Positions 1-6,680 of a stretch of 8,924 nt of DNA are shown here, piece by piece; the first letter of the stretch is position 1, and every line of letters begins with the position of its first letter. A program made the position numbers and the translations under genes. The DNA comes from Acidobacteriota bacterium. Its GTDB lineage: Bacteria > Acidobacteriota > Terriglobia > UBA7540. A model generated the notes under the pieces. The model was not told the DNA's origin and made no database searches. It saw only the letters and a list, made by a program, of their open reading frames with translations. Location of the stretch: the NCBI GenBank assembly GCA_021789565.1, contig JAJYJL010000240.1:1-8924 (forward strand), read 5' to 3'.

Positions 1-825
1 AGGACCCGTAAGAAGCACCTCCATATCCTCATGCCATGCAACTTCAAGCGTCCCCGCCAGTGTCCGTACCTTGACTGCCCGCCCGGTAAACCCATTAAGA
101 ATACAGGCCACAACCGCTCCACAGGACCCGGTCCCGGAAGACAGCGTCTTCCCCACTCCGCGCTCCCAATATCGGACCTCGATCTCCTTTCTTGAAATGA
201 TCCGGACGAATTCCACGTTGGTTCTGTTTGGGAACAACGGGCTGCTCTCGATTTCACGGCCAACATCCTCCCATGGGATGTTTGAAAAGTCCTCAACAAA
301 AATCGAGCAGTGCGGATTGCCCATCGAAGTGACTGTCGCCGCCAGAATCCCGTTGGCTGTACCCATCGGATAACCCACCACCGGCGAAGTATGCCTCCCG
401 GCAACAAAGGGGATATTTTCCGCTTCAAGGATGGGCCTGCCCATGTTGACGCGGAACGTCCACTTTCCTTGCTTCGCCTGGGATGACAACGATTCCAGAG
501 TCTTGACCCCGGATGCCGTTTCAACCCGCAGGGTGCGACGACGAGCGTTCTTCCGCATTATGAAAGCTCCAGCGCAGCGGATGCCATTTCCGGACATTTC
601 GGCTTCGCCTCCATCCGCATTAAAGAAGCGGACTCGTGCCTGGTTGTTCGTGCTGCGGGGTTTCAGCATCACAAGAAGACCGTCCGCACCAACCCCGGTA
701 TGCCGTTCGCAGATCGATTTCGCGAGCGGTCCAGGATCTCCAGTGATGGTGCGGTTGCTGGTAACAAGAAAGTCGTTGCCCAGCCCGTGAAATTTTGTAT
801 AGTTGATTTTTGAAGTTTTGGACAT
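1..825 (-). CDS. dapF: Diaminopimelate epimerase homologue (DapF-like), C-terminus cut by window edge, both catalytic Cys replaced by Ser
   Basis: The frame opens at ATG 825 and stays open for 275 codons to base 1, close to the usual DapF length of about 275-290 residues, so only the extreme C-terminus is missing. Family landmarks appear in order: FHGLGNDF (12-19), RHTGVGADG (41-49), NADGGEAEM (69-77), GNGIRC (79-84), GNPHC, NRTNVEFV, and ERGVGKT before SGTGSC (230-235). DapF normally interconverts LL- and meso-diaminopimelate in the cytoplasm for lysine and peptidoglycan, using two cysteines in CGNG and CGTG. Here both are TCC serine codons: Ser78 (bases 594-592) and Ser230 (138-136). The fold and substrate-site motifs are preserved, so family membership is clear, but classical two-thiol epimerase activity is doubtful. 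It may be a paralogue with another substrate or an altered mechanism. It lies 64 bases downstream of the interrupted glycosyltransferase. The ribosome site is weak (GTGAAGA). Confidence 0.88.
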   Translation of the reverse strand, partial: MSKTSKINYTKFHGLGNDFLVTSNRTITGDPGPLAKSICERHTGVGADGLLVMLKPRSTNNQARVRFFNADGGEAEMSGNGIRCAGAFIMRKNARRRTLRVETASGVKTLESLSSQAKQGKWTFRVNMGRPILEAENIPFVAGRHTSPVVGYPMGTANGILAATVTSMGNPHCSIFVEDFSNIPWEDVGREIESSPLFPNRTNVEFVRIISRKEIEVRYWERGVGKTLSSGTGSCGAVVACILNGFTGRAVKVRTLAGTLEVAWHEDMEVLLTGP

Positions 826-889
826 TCTTCACATTCCGCCAGTCGATTAAGATCGTGTTGCGCGAACTGCCTCCGCGACCAGGCTCGGC

Positions 890-2482
890 TTATCCACCCT
901 TGCGACGGTAAATCGTGATGCTCTGCTGCTCTGGGAAGTACCTCTGATACACAGGCACAAAATCAGTAAACGCACCCGGATAAGTCCGCATCAGAATGTC
1001 AACTGGGTCGCCCTCGCCGCTCACAATCCATCCCACCAGTTTTTGCGCACCATTGGGAAGCTTCCGCCAGTAACTCCGATTGGACCCACTCAGGATATTC
1101 CTGAAGTGAATGTCGAGAGTTGGAGCCACACACGGCCACTCACCGGGCTGCATCAGGATTCTCTGGCCGTCGTAGTTCCTCCTGAAGAAAGAGATGAGGG
1201 CCTGGTCGGGTTGAGCTTTGCAGGGTGTATTGAGAATACCCTCCCTTACCACGGGTAGGTGGCGCGCTCCTCCAGCCAGCATCCAGACGTTCTGCGCTCC
1301 CAGGACGGCCAGACATGCCGCCAGCATTCCCGTCTGAAAAGCCCGCGCCAGCGTCGGAGAAATGACAAAGGACGCGAGAAGGGCGATTCCCGGCAGCATT
1401 TCAATCCCGTAACGGAGATTGTAATACGAATGCGGAAAGTACGTGGGAATGTAGAGCGCGACGCCGGCACCGGCCATCGCCTGAATATAAAATGGAAACA
1501 GAACCAGCAAGAGCAAAGTGGCTGCTCGCCTTGTGCGAAATCGCCGTTCAAGCACCCACATCATCAGGCCAAGCCCAGCGAGCACAAGCAGCCAGGGCCC
1601 CAGAATGATCCTCAGGTCTTCAACGTAATAGCGTGCCGAAAGCAGAATGCTGCCGTCCGTTGGATAGCGAAAAGCTGTGGTGGCCACCTGGTGAGCGTAA
1701 ATAGCCTGCGCTGAATTGGGCCCGTTGTAGAACTCGAGCGGATTACCGGCTGCAACGGCGTCGTGGAGCATCCATAGGGCCGGACCCAAGCCCGCGATCA
1801 CGGAGAAAAGAGCTGCACGGGAAAGACGCCCTCTCCACGACCCTTTTCGCGCCAGCAGGACAAACAGCGCGGCAAAGGGAAGGAGGTACTACCCCGAGTA
1901 GCGAGTCAAGGTAGCGAAGAATGCCGCAACAGCCGCTGCCAATACCCAGCGCACTCTGCCGCTCATCTGGTAACGGAACAAAGCATAGACCGTAAGCACG
2001 AGCCACAAGATGGCGAGTGGTTCCGTCATAGGAGTGCTGGACAGGTAAAACATGCTGGGGCATAACAGAAAAGCAGCCAACGTGACCAAAGCCGCCGCTT
2101 TGCTTCCATTCATTTCCAGCGCCAGCCGGAACAGAAACCACGCACTCACCGCAAAAGCTGCCGTTGTGATCAGGCTGCCGGCCAGCCCCGTCCGCCACAG
2201 GTGGTCACTGACGCTTAGCGGCGCCACCAGCACTTGGAACATCGGCAGCCACACGTTGCCAATCTCCGCATAGCCGGGCGTCAGGGAATCAAACATCCGC
2301 CGAGCGGCGGCCATATGCGCAAAGGTGTCACCGTAAAGTTGTGTCAAGCCACGGGTGTAAAAAAAATGGAGACTGCCAAGGGCTACCACTAGAATAGCAG
2401 CCCAGACGGCAATGGCTATTTCGGCAGGGAGGACTGGAATCGGCTGAAACGATCTGGAATCGGCATGCGCCCGGTCAGACAT
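890..2482 (-). pseudogene. Polytopic membrane glycosyltransferase (GT-C / GT39-like), interrupted by one in-frame TAG
   Basis: Two open segments in the same frame, 2482-1892 and 1888-890, are separated only by TAG at 1891-1889. Read through, they make one protein of about 530 residues, typical for GT-C enzymes that move sugar from a polyprenyl-phosphate donor in the membrane. The N-terminal part has a first membrane helix (about 22-42), then a periplasmic loop with YGDTFAH (Asp52, His56), DSLTPG and NVWLP, as in this family. About five more helices follow, up to TLTRYSG. The C-terminal part resumes with YLLPFAALFVLLA, contains NPLEFYNGP, further helices, and a soluble tail of about 120 residues. 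The stop falls where relatives usually have TRYxGW, so TGG to TAG is the simplest change. Start ATG 2482 overlaps the kinase stop by 8 bases (ATGTCTGA). It could be a pseudogene, a sequencing error, or a suppressed stop. Acceptor and sugar are unknown. Confidence 0.8.
1889..1891 (-). other. In-frame amber codon within the glycosyltransferase
   Basis: On the minus strand the codons read ACC TTG ACT CGC TAC TCG GGG, then TAG, then TAC CTC CTT CCC. The stop is codon 198 counted from ATG 2482. The frame before and after is identical, with no insertion or deletion. Hydrophobic, family-like sequence continues directly after the stop, so a single base (T at 1890 on the plus strand in place of C) accounts for the interruption. 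Confidence 0.9.
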
Positions 2483-3380
2483 CAAATCGGGTCAGTTGCG
2501 CAAATTCGCGCACGCGTCCTTCGATTTCCTGAGGCGTCAGCCCCAGGAGGCGTTTGAGACCAAATTCCTCAACCGCAAAACTCGCCATCACGGAACCATA
2601 CACGATGGCACGGCGCAGATTGCTTTCAGACAGGTCCCCCGTTCGGGCAAGGTGGCCCATGAATCCGCCGGCAAACGTGTCGCCTGCCCCCGTGGGGTCC
2701 TTGAATTCTTCCAGCATGAAGGCGGGTGCTGAAAACACGGAACCGTTGTTGAACAAAGTGACGCCATGTTCGCCGCGCTTGATCACCAGGATTTCAGGTC
2801 CCATCTTCTGGATTTCTCGCGCCGCCTTGGGGAGGTTCTGGCAGCCGGAAAGCATGCGGGCTTCGCCCTCATTAATCACCAGCGCATCCACCTCGCGCAG
2901 TGTCTCCTGCAAATCATTAAGCCTGCCTTCAATCCAGTAGTTCATGGAATCGCAGGCGACCAATCGCGCTTTGGAAAGCTGGCGGCGAACGTGGAGTTGC
3001 AACCTCGGATCGATGTTGCCGAGAAAAACAAACTCGGTCGATGAATCAGACGCTGGAACTTTAGGGCTGAAATTCTGGAACACGTTGAGCTGAACGTCGA
3101 GGGTCTTGGCGTCATTCATGTCGCCCACATACTCGCCCTTCCAGCGAAAAGTCTTACTCGGAGCTCGTTCGATTCCCGTAGTTTCAATTGAGCGCAGCCG
3201 GAAAACCTCAAGGTGTTCATCACCGAAGTCGTCGCCGACCACAGCGACTACCTTGACGGGACCAAACCAGCTTGCAGCAACTGAGAAAAAGCTTGCTGAC
3301 CCACCGAGAATACCCTCCACTTCCCCGTGGGGCGTCCGGATTGAATCAAATGCTACAGAACCAACGACTAAAAGCGACAT
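2475..3380 (-). CDS. PfkB-family (ribokinase-like) carbohydrate/nucleoside kinase
   Basis: This is a 301-residue protein of the ribokinase/PfkB fold, which phosphorylates a sugar or nucleoside hydroxyl with ATP in the cytoplasm. The N-terminal strand LLVVGSVAFDSI is followed by the substrate-site di-glycine GGSAS (26-30). The C-terminal signature DPTGAGDTFAGGF lies at 228-240, with the GAGD anion hole and catalytic base Asp234. The stretch FRWKGEY...TLDVQLNVF, then FLGNIDPRLQ, resembles a group of uncharacterised ribokinase-like proteins, so the substrate cannot be named. ATG 3380 is chosen because MSLLVVGSVAFD is a typical family start and AGGGGAAAGG lies just upstream; a TTG at 3422 would add 14 unconvincing residues. 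It sits 48 bases after the MTA phosphorylase, and its stop overlaps the glycosyltransferase start. A role in nucleoside or deoxy/methylthio-sugar salvage is inferred only from this neighbour. Adenosine kinase is another possibility. Confidence 0.88.
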   Translation of the reverse strand: MSLLVVGSVAFDSIRTPHGEVEGILGGSASFFSVAASWFGPVKVVAVVGDDFGDEHLEVFRLRSIETTGIERAPSKTFRWKGEYVGDMNDAKTLDVQLNVFQNFSPKVPASDSSTEFVFLGNIDPRLQLHVRRQLSKARLVACDSMNYWIEGRLNDLQETLREVDALVINEGEARMLSGCQNLPKAAREIQKMGPEILVIKRGEHGVTLFNNGSVFSAPAFMLEEFKDPTGAGDTFAGGFMGHLARTGDLSESNLRRAIVYGSVMASFAVEEFGLKRLLGLTPQEIEGRVREFAQLTRFDV

Positions 3381-3428
3381 AAATGCTTGCCTTTCCCCTG
3401 ACTTGCGAATTCTATCTATCAACTCAGT

Positions 3429-4292
3429 TTACTTGAGATATTTGCCAACGAGCAAGCCCAGTCGCTTCTTTGCTTGGGGAGAAATCTTTCGGCGGTCCGT
3501 TAGGATCGCATGCGCCAGCGCCGAGCCGCACTTACAATTGCGATTTGGGGGCAGGCGACGGACGCCCGCCCGCAGTATTTTTTGGGCATTGTCCACGTTG
3601 CGATTGAGATAATCGATGATCTGGTTGACGGTGACCGCCTCGTGGTCCGGATGCCAGCAATCGTAATCGGTAACCATCGCCAGAGTGGCATAACAGATCT
3701 CGGCTTCGCGCGCAAGTTTGGCTTCCTGAAGGTTCGTCATGCCGATGACGTCCATGCCCCAACTTCGGTAGGCTTTCGATTCCGCCTTGGTCGAAAACGC
3801 AGGGCCTTCCATGCAGACGTACGTTCCTCCCCGGTGAACGGTAACTTTTGCATCCGCGCAGGCCTCCTCCATCGCATCCACAACCGCTGGACACATGGGA
3901 TCAGAAAAGCTGACATGGGCAACAATGCCGCCGCCGAAAAAGGTTGAAATGCGACCCCGAGTGCGGTCAAAGAATTGCAAAGGCAGGGCCATATCCATCG
4001 GACGGTAGTCTTCTCGCAATGACCCGACAGCGCTGACGGAAAGGATGCGTTCCACCCCCAGTTTCTTCAGCGCATAAATGTTGGCGCGAAAGTTGATTTC
4101 CGATGGAGTCAGCAGGTGTCCCCGTCCGTGCCGGGCGAGGAATGCAACACTCCGCCCCTCCAGAGTTCCGACGCGAAAAGCATCTGAGGGCTTGCCGAAC
4201 GGCGTCGCCACGCGCACCCATTTTGCGCTGCTGAGGCCCTCCATCCGATAAAGCCCACTCCCGCCAATAATCCCGATCTCCGCCTGAGCCAC
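3429..4292 (-). CDS. mtnP: S-methyl-5'-thioadenosine phosphorylase (MTAP)
   Basis: This 287-residue enzyme cleaves 5'-methylthioadenosine (a by-product of polyamine and other SAM-dependent synthesis) with phosphate to adenine and 5-methylthioribose-1-phosphate. Many homologues also accept 5'-deoxyadenosine. Visible motifs are the phosphate loop GIIGGSGLY (7-15), RHGRGH (54-59), SAVGSL (87-92), MEGPAFSTKAES (161-172), GMTN with Met185, and TDYDCW with Asp209 and Asp211. That aspartate pair matches the human-type adenine-recognising signature and argues against a 6-oxopurine phosphorylase. A C-terminal Cys253-Lys-Cys255 resembles the CXC motif of archaeal MTAP enzymes. The start is GTG 4292 behind a good GGAGGG site with about 6 bases spacing; a nearby ATG (4312) is out of frame and hits a stop after five codons. 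It lies 30 bases after the MBL hydrolase gene and 48 bases before the kinase start. Confidence 0.95.
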   Translation of the reverse strand: MAQAEIGIIGGSGLYRMEGLSSAKWVRVATPFGKPSDAFRVGTLEGRSVAFLARHGRGHLLTPSEINFRANIYALKKLGVERILSVSAVGSLREDYRPMDMALPLQFFDRTRGRISTFFGGGIVAHVSFSDPMCPAVVDAMEEACADAKVTVHRGGTYVCMEGPAFSTKAESKAYRSWGMDVIGMTNLQEAKLAREAEICYATLAMVTDYDCWHPDHEAVTVNQIIDYLNRNVDNAQKILRAGVRRLPPNRNCKCGSALAHAILTDRRKISPQAKKRLGLLVGKYLK

Positions 4293-4322
4293 AGTTCACC
4301 CTCCACTGTTCATAATTCTATG

Positions 4323-5156
4323 TCAGGTCTCCGCAACCTGCTGAAAGGCCAGTTTGCCTTCGACCTCCATCAGAACTCCCCAGGGAACTTCCGCATCATG
4401 CGGAAAAACAATAAGATCGCGGTTCTCCGCGAGTTGAGGGAGCAGCCGTCTTTTTGTAGCCAGAGTATCCATCGGATAAAGGTCAAACGCCATGATCCAT
4501 GGGAACGGAAGATGCGCGCGCGTTGGGACCAGGTCTGAAATAAAGCAGGCGCGCCGGCCTTCCGATTCAATCCACACGCACTGCATGTCGCGTACGTGTC
4601 CGGGCGCAAGCTCAACGCGCACTCCGGGAACGATTTCGCGGGCGCCCTCAACAAACACCGTTTGCGGTTCGGCCGGAGCAAACCACTCTTCCAGATAACT
4701 TGCCCGGTCACGCTCACTGGGGTGCAGGGCATGCTCCCATTCCGCCCGTTGCATGAAATAGCGCGCCTTCGGAAACGTCGGGACAAACTGGGATCCCTCG
4801 CGTCGGGTGTTCCAGCCGCAATGGTCAAAGTGAAGATGGGAGTTGATCACGATGTCGATATCGTCAAGGCCCAGGCCGTAGCGCGAAAGCTCTTCCGGGA
4901 GTCGCGAGGAATGATCGATGTTATAAATCCTAGTGTGCTTCGCGTCGAACTTCTCTCCAATGCCCGTTTCAATCAGGACGTTGTATTTGCCCGTCCGGAC
5001 CAGCAGGCAGGTCAGCCCCAGACGCACACGGTTGCGCTCGTCAGCGGGGAGTTTCTTCTCCCATAACGGCTTGGGTACCACCCCAAACATTTGGCCGCCA
5101 TCCAGACTGAAGGTTCCATCCGACAAGGCATCAATCTCAAATGTTCCCAGCTTCAT
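4323..5156 (-). CDS. MBL-fold metallo-hydrolase
   Basis: This 277-residue protein belongs to the metallo-beta-lactamase superfamily. The metal motif HLHFDH gives His107, His109, Asp111 and His112. Further ligands are likely His187 in APGH, Asp208 in ISD and His253 in FPHD, so the full two-metal site appears present. The layout, with a long N-terminal strand region and LIETGIG before the HxHxDH, resembles lactonase-like or GloB/YtnP-like hydrolases, but the substrate cannot be read from the sequence. There is no signal peptide, so it is probably cytoplasmic. Its ATG overlaps the stop of the epimerase gene as ATGA, indicating translational coupling; the GGAAAG just upstream, inside the epimerase gene, can serve as ribosome site. 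MTAP follows after 30 bases. Possible roles include hydrolysis of a CoA thioester or of a lactone or phosphoester arising in the neighbouring pathways; these are guesses from context. Confidence 0.9.
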   Translation of the reverse strand: MKLGTFEIDALSDGTFSLDGGQMFGVVPKPLWEKKLPADERNRVRLGLTCLLVRTGKYNVLIETGIGEKFDAKHTRIYNIDHSSRLPEELSRYGLGLDDIDIVINSHLHFDHCGWNTRREGSQFVPTFPKARYFMQRAEWEHALHPSERDRASYLEEWFAPAEPQTVFVEGAREIVPGVRVELAPGHVRDMQCVWIESEGRRACFISDLVPTRAHLPFPWIMAFDLYPMDTLATKRRLLPQLAENRDLIVFPHDAEVPWGVLMEVEGKLAFQQVAET

Positions 5157-5590
5157 TTACTTTCCTGCCCCTGATGTGGGGATGCATGCGAGGAGCCATA
5201 TTCCTCCAGCAGTTCAACCAGAACGCTGGCCGTGCTTGACGGGTGCAGAAAGGCGATCGATTCCCCGCCCGCACCCAGGCGCGGAGTGCTGTCGATCAGC
5301 TTGATGCCACGCTGTTCAAGATCTCCCAGCGTCTTCTGCAAATTGGCAACCGTCAAAGCCAGATGATGAATGCCCGGCCCCCGCTTGCCGATAAAGCGTG
5401 CGACCGGCGAATCCGCGGAACTCGCCTCCAGCAGCTCAATGCGGCTCTCCCCCACTTGAAATACGGCGACGCGCACGTTCTGATCTTTAACTTCTTCCGT
5501 CATATCAGGCGGGCAGCCCAGCAACAATTCAAACACCGGCACCGCATTCTCAAGGGACTCCACAGCAATACCCAGGTGGTGGATTTTCAT
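5153..5590 (-). CDS. mce: Methylmalonyl-CoA epimerase (VOC/glyoxalase fold)
   Basis: This 145-residue protein has the two-module vicinal-oxygen-chelate layout. It interconverts (S)- and (R)-methylmalonyl-CoA, between propionyl-CoA carboxylase and the B12-dependent mutase. The N-terminal HHLGIAV supplies a metal His (His5), and SRIELLE supplies Glu52. GPGIHHLAL opens the second module (His75/His76), and SVLVELLE supplies Glu126. RLGAGGESIAFLHP is the usual loop before the last strand. Length and motifs match bacterial epimerases and not lactoylglutathione lyases. ATG 5590 is at the family-typical position, preceded by a modest AGGG. It lies 86 bases after meaB, a usual genomic partner, which supports the assignment. 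Its last codon and stop overlap the MBL hydrolase start by four bases. The mutase is not in the window. Confidence 0.93.
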   Translation of the reverse strand: MKIHHLGIAVESLENAVPVFELLLGCPPDMTEEVKDQNVRVAVFQVGESRIELLEASSADSPVARFIGKRGPGIHHLALTVANLQKTLGDLEQRGIKLIDSTPRLGAGGESIAFLHPSSTASVLVELLEEYGSSHASPHQGQESK

Positions 5591-5676
5591 TCTCTAACCC
5601 TGTGACCGAGGCTTTCCGTTATTCGGCCTAACAATTTCAATCGCGCTTCAAACCGTACGCCATCTGATCAGGATGC

Positions 5677-6672
5677 TCAAACACGCCCGGAGCCGACGCC
5701 GGACGTTTCCATCATTTCTTCCACAATGGAATGGGGGTCGCGCCGGCGCGCCAGAATGTCCTCAACGTAGGCACCGATTCGCTTCTGGTCCATCTGTTCC
5801 TGAGCAACTCTTTCAAACAGCCTCTGCCGCAACAATTCCAGAAGGTGCAACCGCGCGTTCTCACGCTGGCGACTCAGTCCCGCAGAACTATGTTCAGTCG
5901 CGGCCCGAAACTTTTCCAACTCTTCGCACAGTTCAGATATCCCCTCGCCTGTCGTTGCCGTGGTTTTAACAATAGGAGGCAACCGTTCACTCCGTTGCGC
6001 GCCCACGGAAAGCAGCACGTTCAGGTGTCGCTCCAGGCGTTCTGCGCCGGGCTGGTCCGCCTTGTTAATCACAAAAAAGTCCGCAATTTCCATCACCCCG
6101 GCCTTAAAGGCCTGGACGTCATCACCCATGCCTGGCACCAGAAGGACCGCCGTGGCATCCGCCAGTCGAGCAACCTCCACTTCGTCCTGACCCACACCCA
6201 CGGTTTCCACAAACACGACATCACAGCCTGCAGCATCCATAATGAGCGCGACGTCGCGAGTTGCGGGCGCAAGACCACCCAAGCGTCCCCGCGTGGCCAT
6301 GCTTCGAATGTAGGTTCCTTCATCGGTTGATAGCGCCTGCATGCGAATGCGGTCGCCCAGAATCGCTCCGCCGGAAAATGGACTGGTAGGATCGACCGCG
6401 ATAATCCCTACGCGCTTTCCCAGGCGGCGGTATTCCGCGGCGACCTTTTCGAGCAGCGTACTCTTCCCTGCCCCCGGCGACCCGGTAATACCAATCGTGT
6501 ACGCCTTGCCGGCTTTGTGGAAAAGCGCCCTGAGCAATGCTGTGCTCGAGGGGTCCTTGCATTCAACGGCTGAAATGGCCTGCGCCATCGCACGACGGTC
6601 GCCTGCACAGACCTTCTCGACCCACTGTTCAAGAGATTCATCCATGTAATCATCACAATTCGTGCATGACAC
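5677..6672 (-). CDS. meaB: Methylmalonyl-CoA mutase-associated GTPase MeaB (ArgK/YgfD family)
   Basis: This 331-residue G3E P-loop GTPase protects and helps reload the adenosylcobalamin-dependent methylmalonyl-CoA mutase. Visible motifs are Walker A GSPGAGKST (64-72), DPTSPFSGGAILGDRIRM (94-111), MATRGRLGG (125-133), the Walker B/switch region ETVGVGQDE (156-164) and the guanine motif NKAD (203-206). The C-terminal helical part (dimerisation region) is complete, including the conserved R-x-DPHS segment. The start is uncertain. GTG 6672 has AGAGG about 6 bases upstream, overlapping the acyl-CoA dehydrogenase stop. ATG 6645 (nine residues shorter) has no clear ribosome site. The older ArgK name (arginine kinase) is not supported for this family. 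Its position between an acyl-CoA dehydrogenase and methylmalonyl-CoA epimerase fits propionate or branched-chain catabolism. Confidence 0.94.
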   Translation of the reverse strand: MSCTNCDDYMDESLEQWVEKVCAGDRRAMAQAISAVECKDPSSTALLRALFHKAGKAYTIGITGSPGAGKSTLLEKVAAEYRRLGKRVGIIAVDPTSPFSGGAILGDRIRMQALSTDEGTYIRSMATRGRLGGLAPATRDVALIMDAAGCDVVFVETVGVGQDEVEVARLADATAVLLVPGMGDDVQAFKAGVMEIADFFVINKADQPGAERLERHLNVLLSVGAQRSERLPPIVKTTATTGEGISELCEELEKFRAATEHSSAGLSRQRENARLHLLELLRQRLFERVAQEQMDQKRIGAYVEDILARRRDPHSIVEEMMETSGVGSGRV

Positions 6673-6680
6673 CGGAACCT

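Noticed and set aside
620..832. Open frame starting at GTG 832 over the beginning of the DapF homologue.
   Set aside because: It is shifted by one base relative to the clear DapF frame and its product has no recognisable motifs.
890..1801. The downstream half of the glycosyltransferase as an independent gene starting at GTG 1801.
   Set aside because: The GTG is inside a hydrophobic segment, has no ribosome site, and the same frame continues upstream to the TAG with family-like sequence.
1877..1888. The minus-strand message reads ACCUCCUU right after the amber codon, identical to the anti-Shine-Dalgarno end of 16S rRNA (the plus strand reads AAGGAGGT).
   Set aside because: It encodes ordinary residues of the glycosyltransferase (TAC CTC CTT CCC), and there is no plus-strand gene behind it, so coincidence is most likely.
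1889..1891. Pyrrolysine at the TAG.
   Set aside because: The family is not a methylamine methyltransferase, the expected residue is Trp, and no pyl genes are in the window.
5591..5676. The 86-base gap between meaB and the epimerase gene as a place for a promoter or small RNA.
   Set aside because: No convincing promoter, hairpin or small reading frame with a ribosome site was found.
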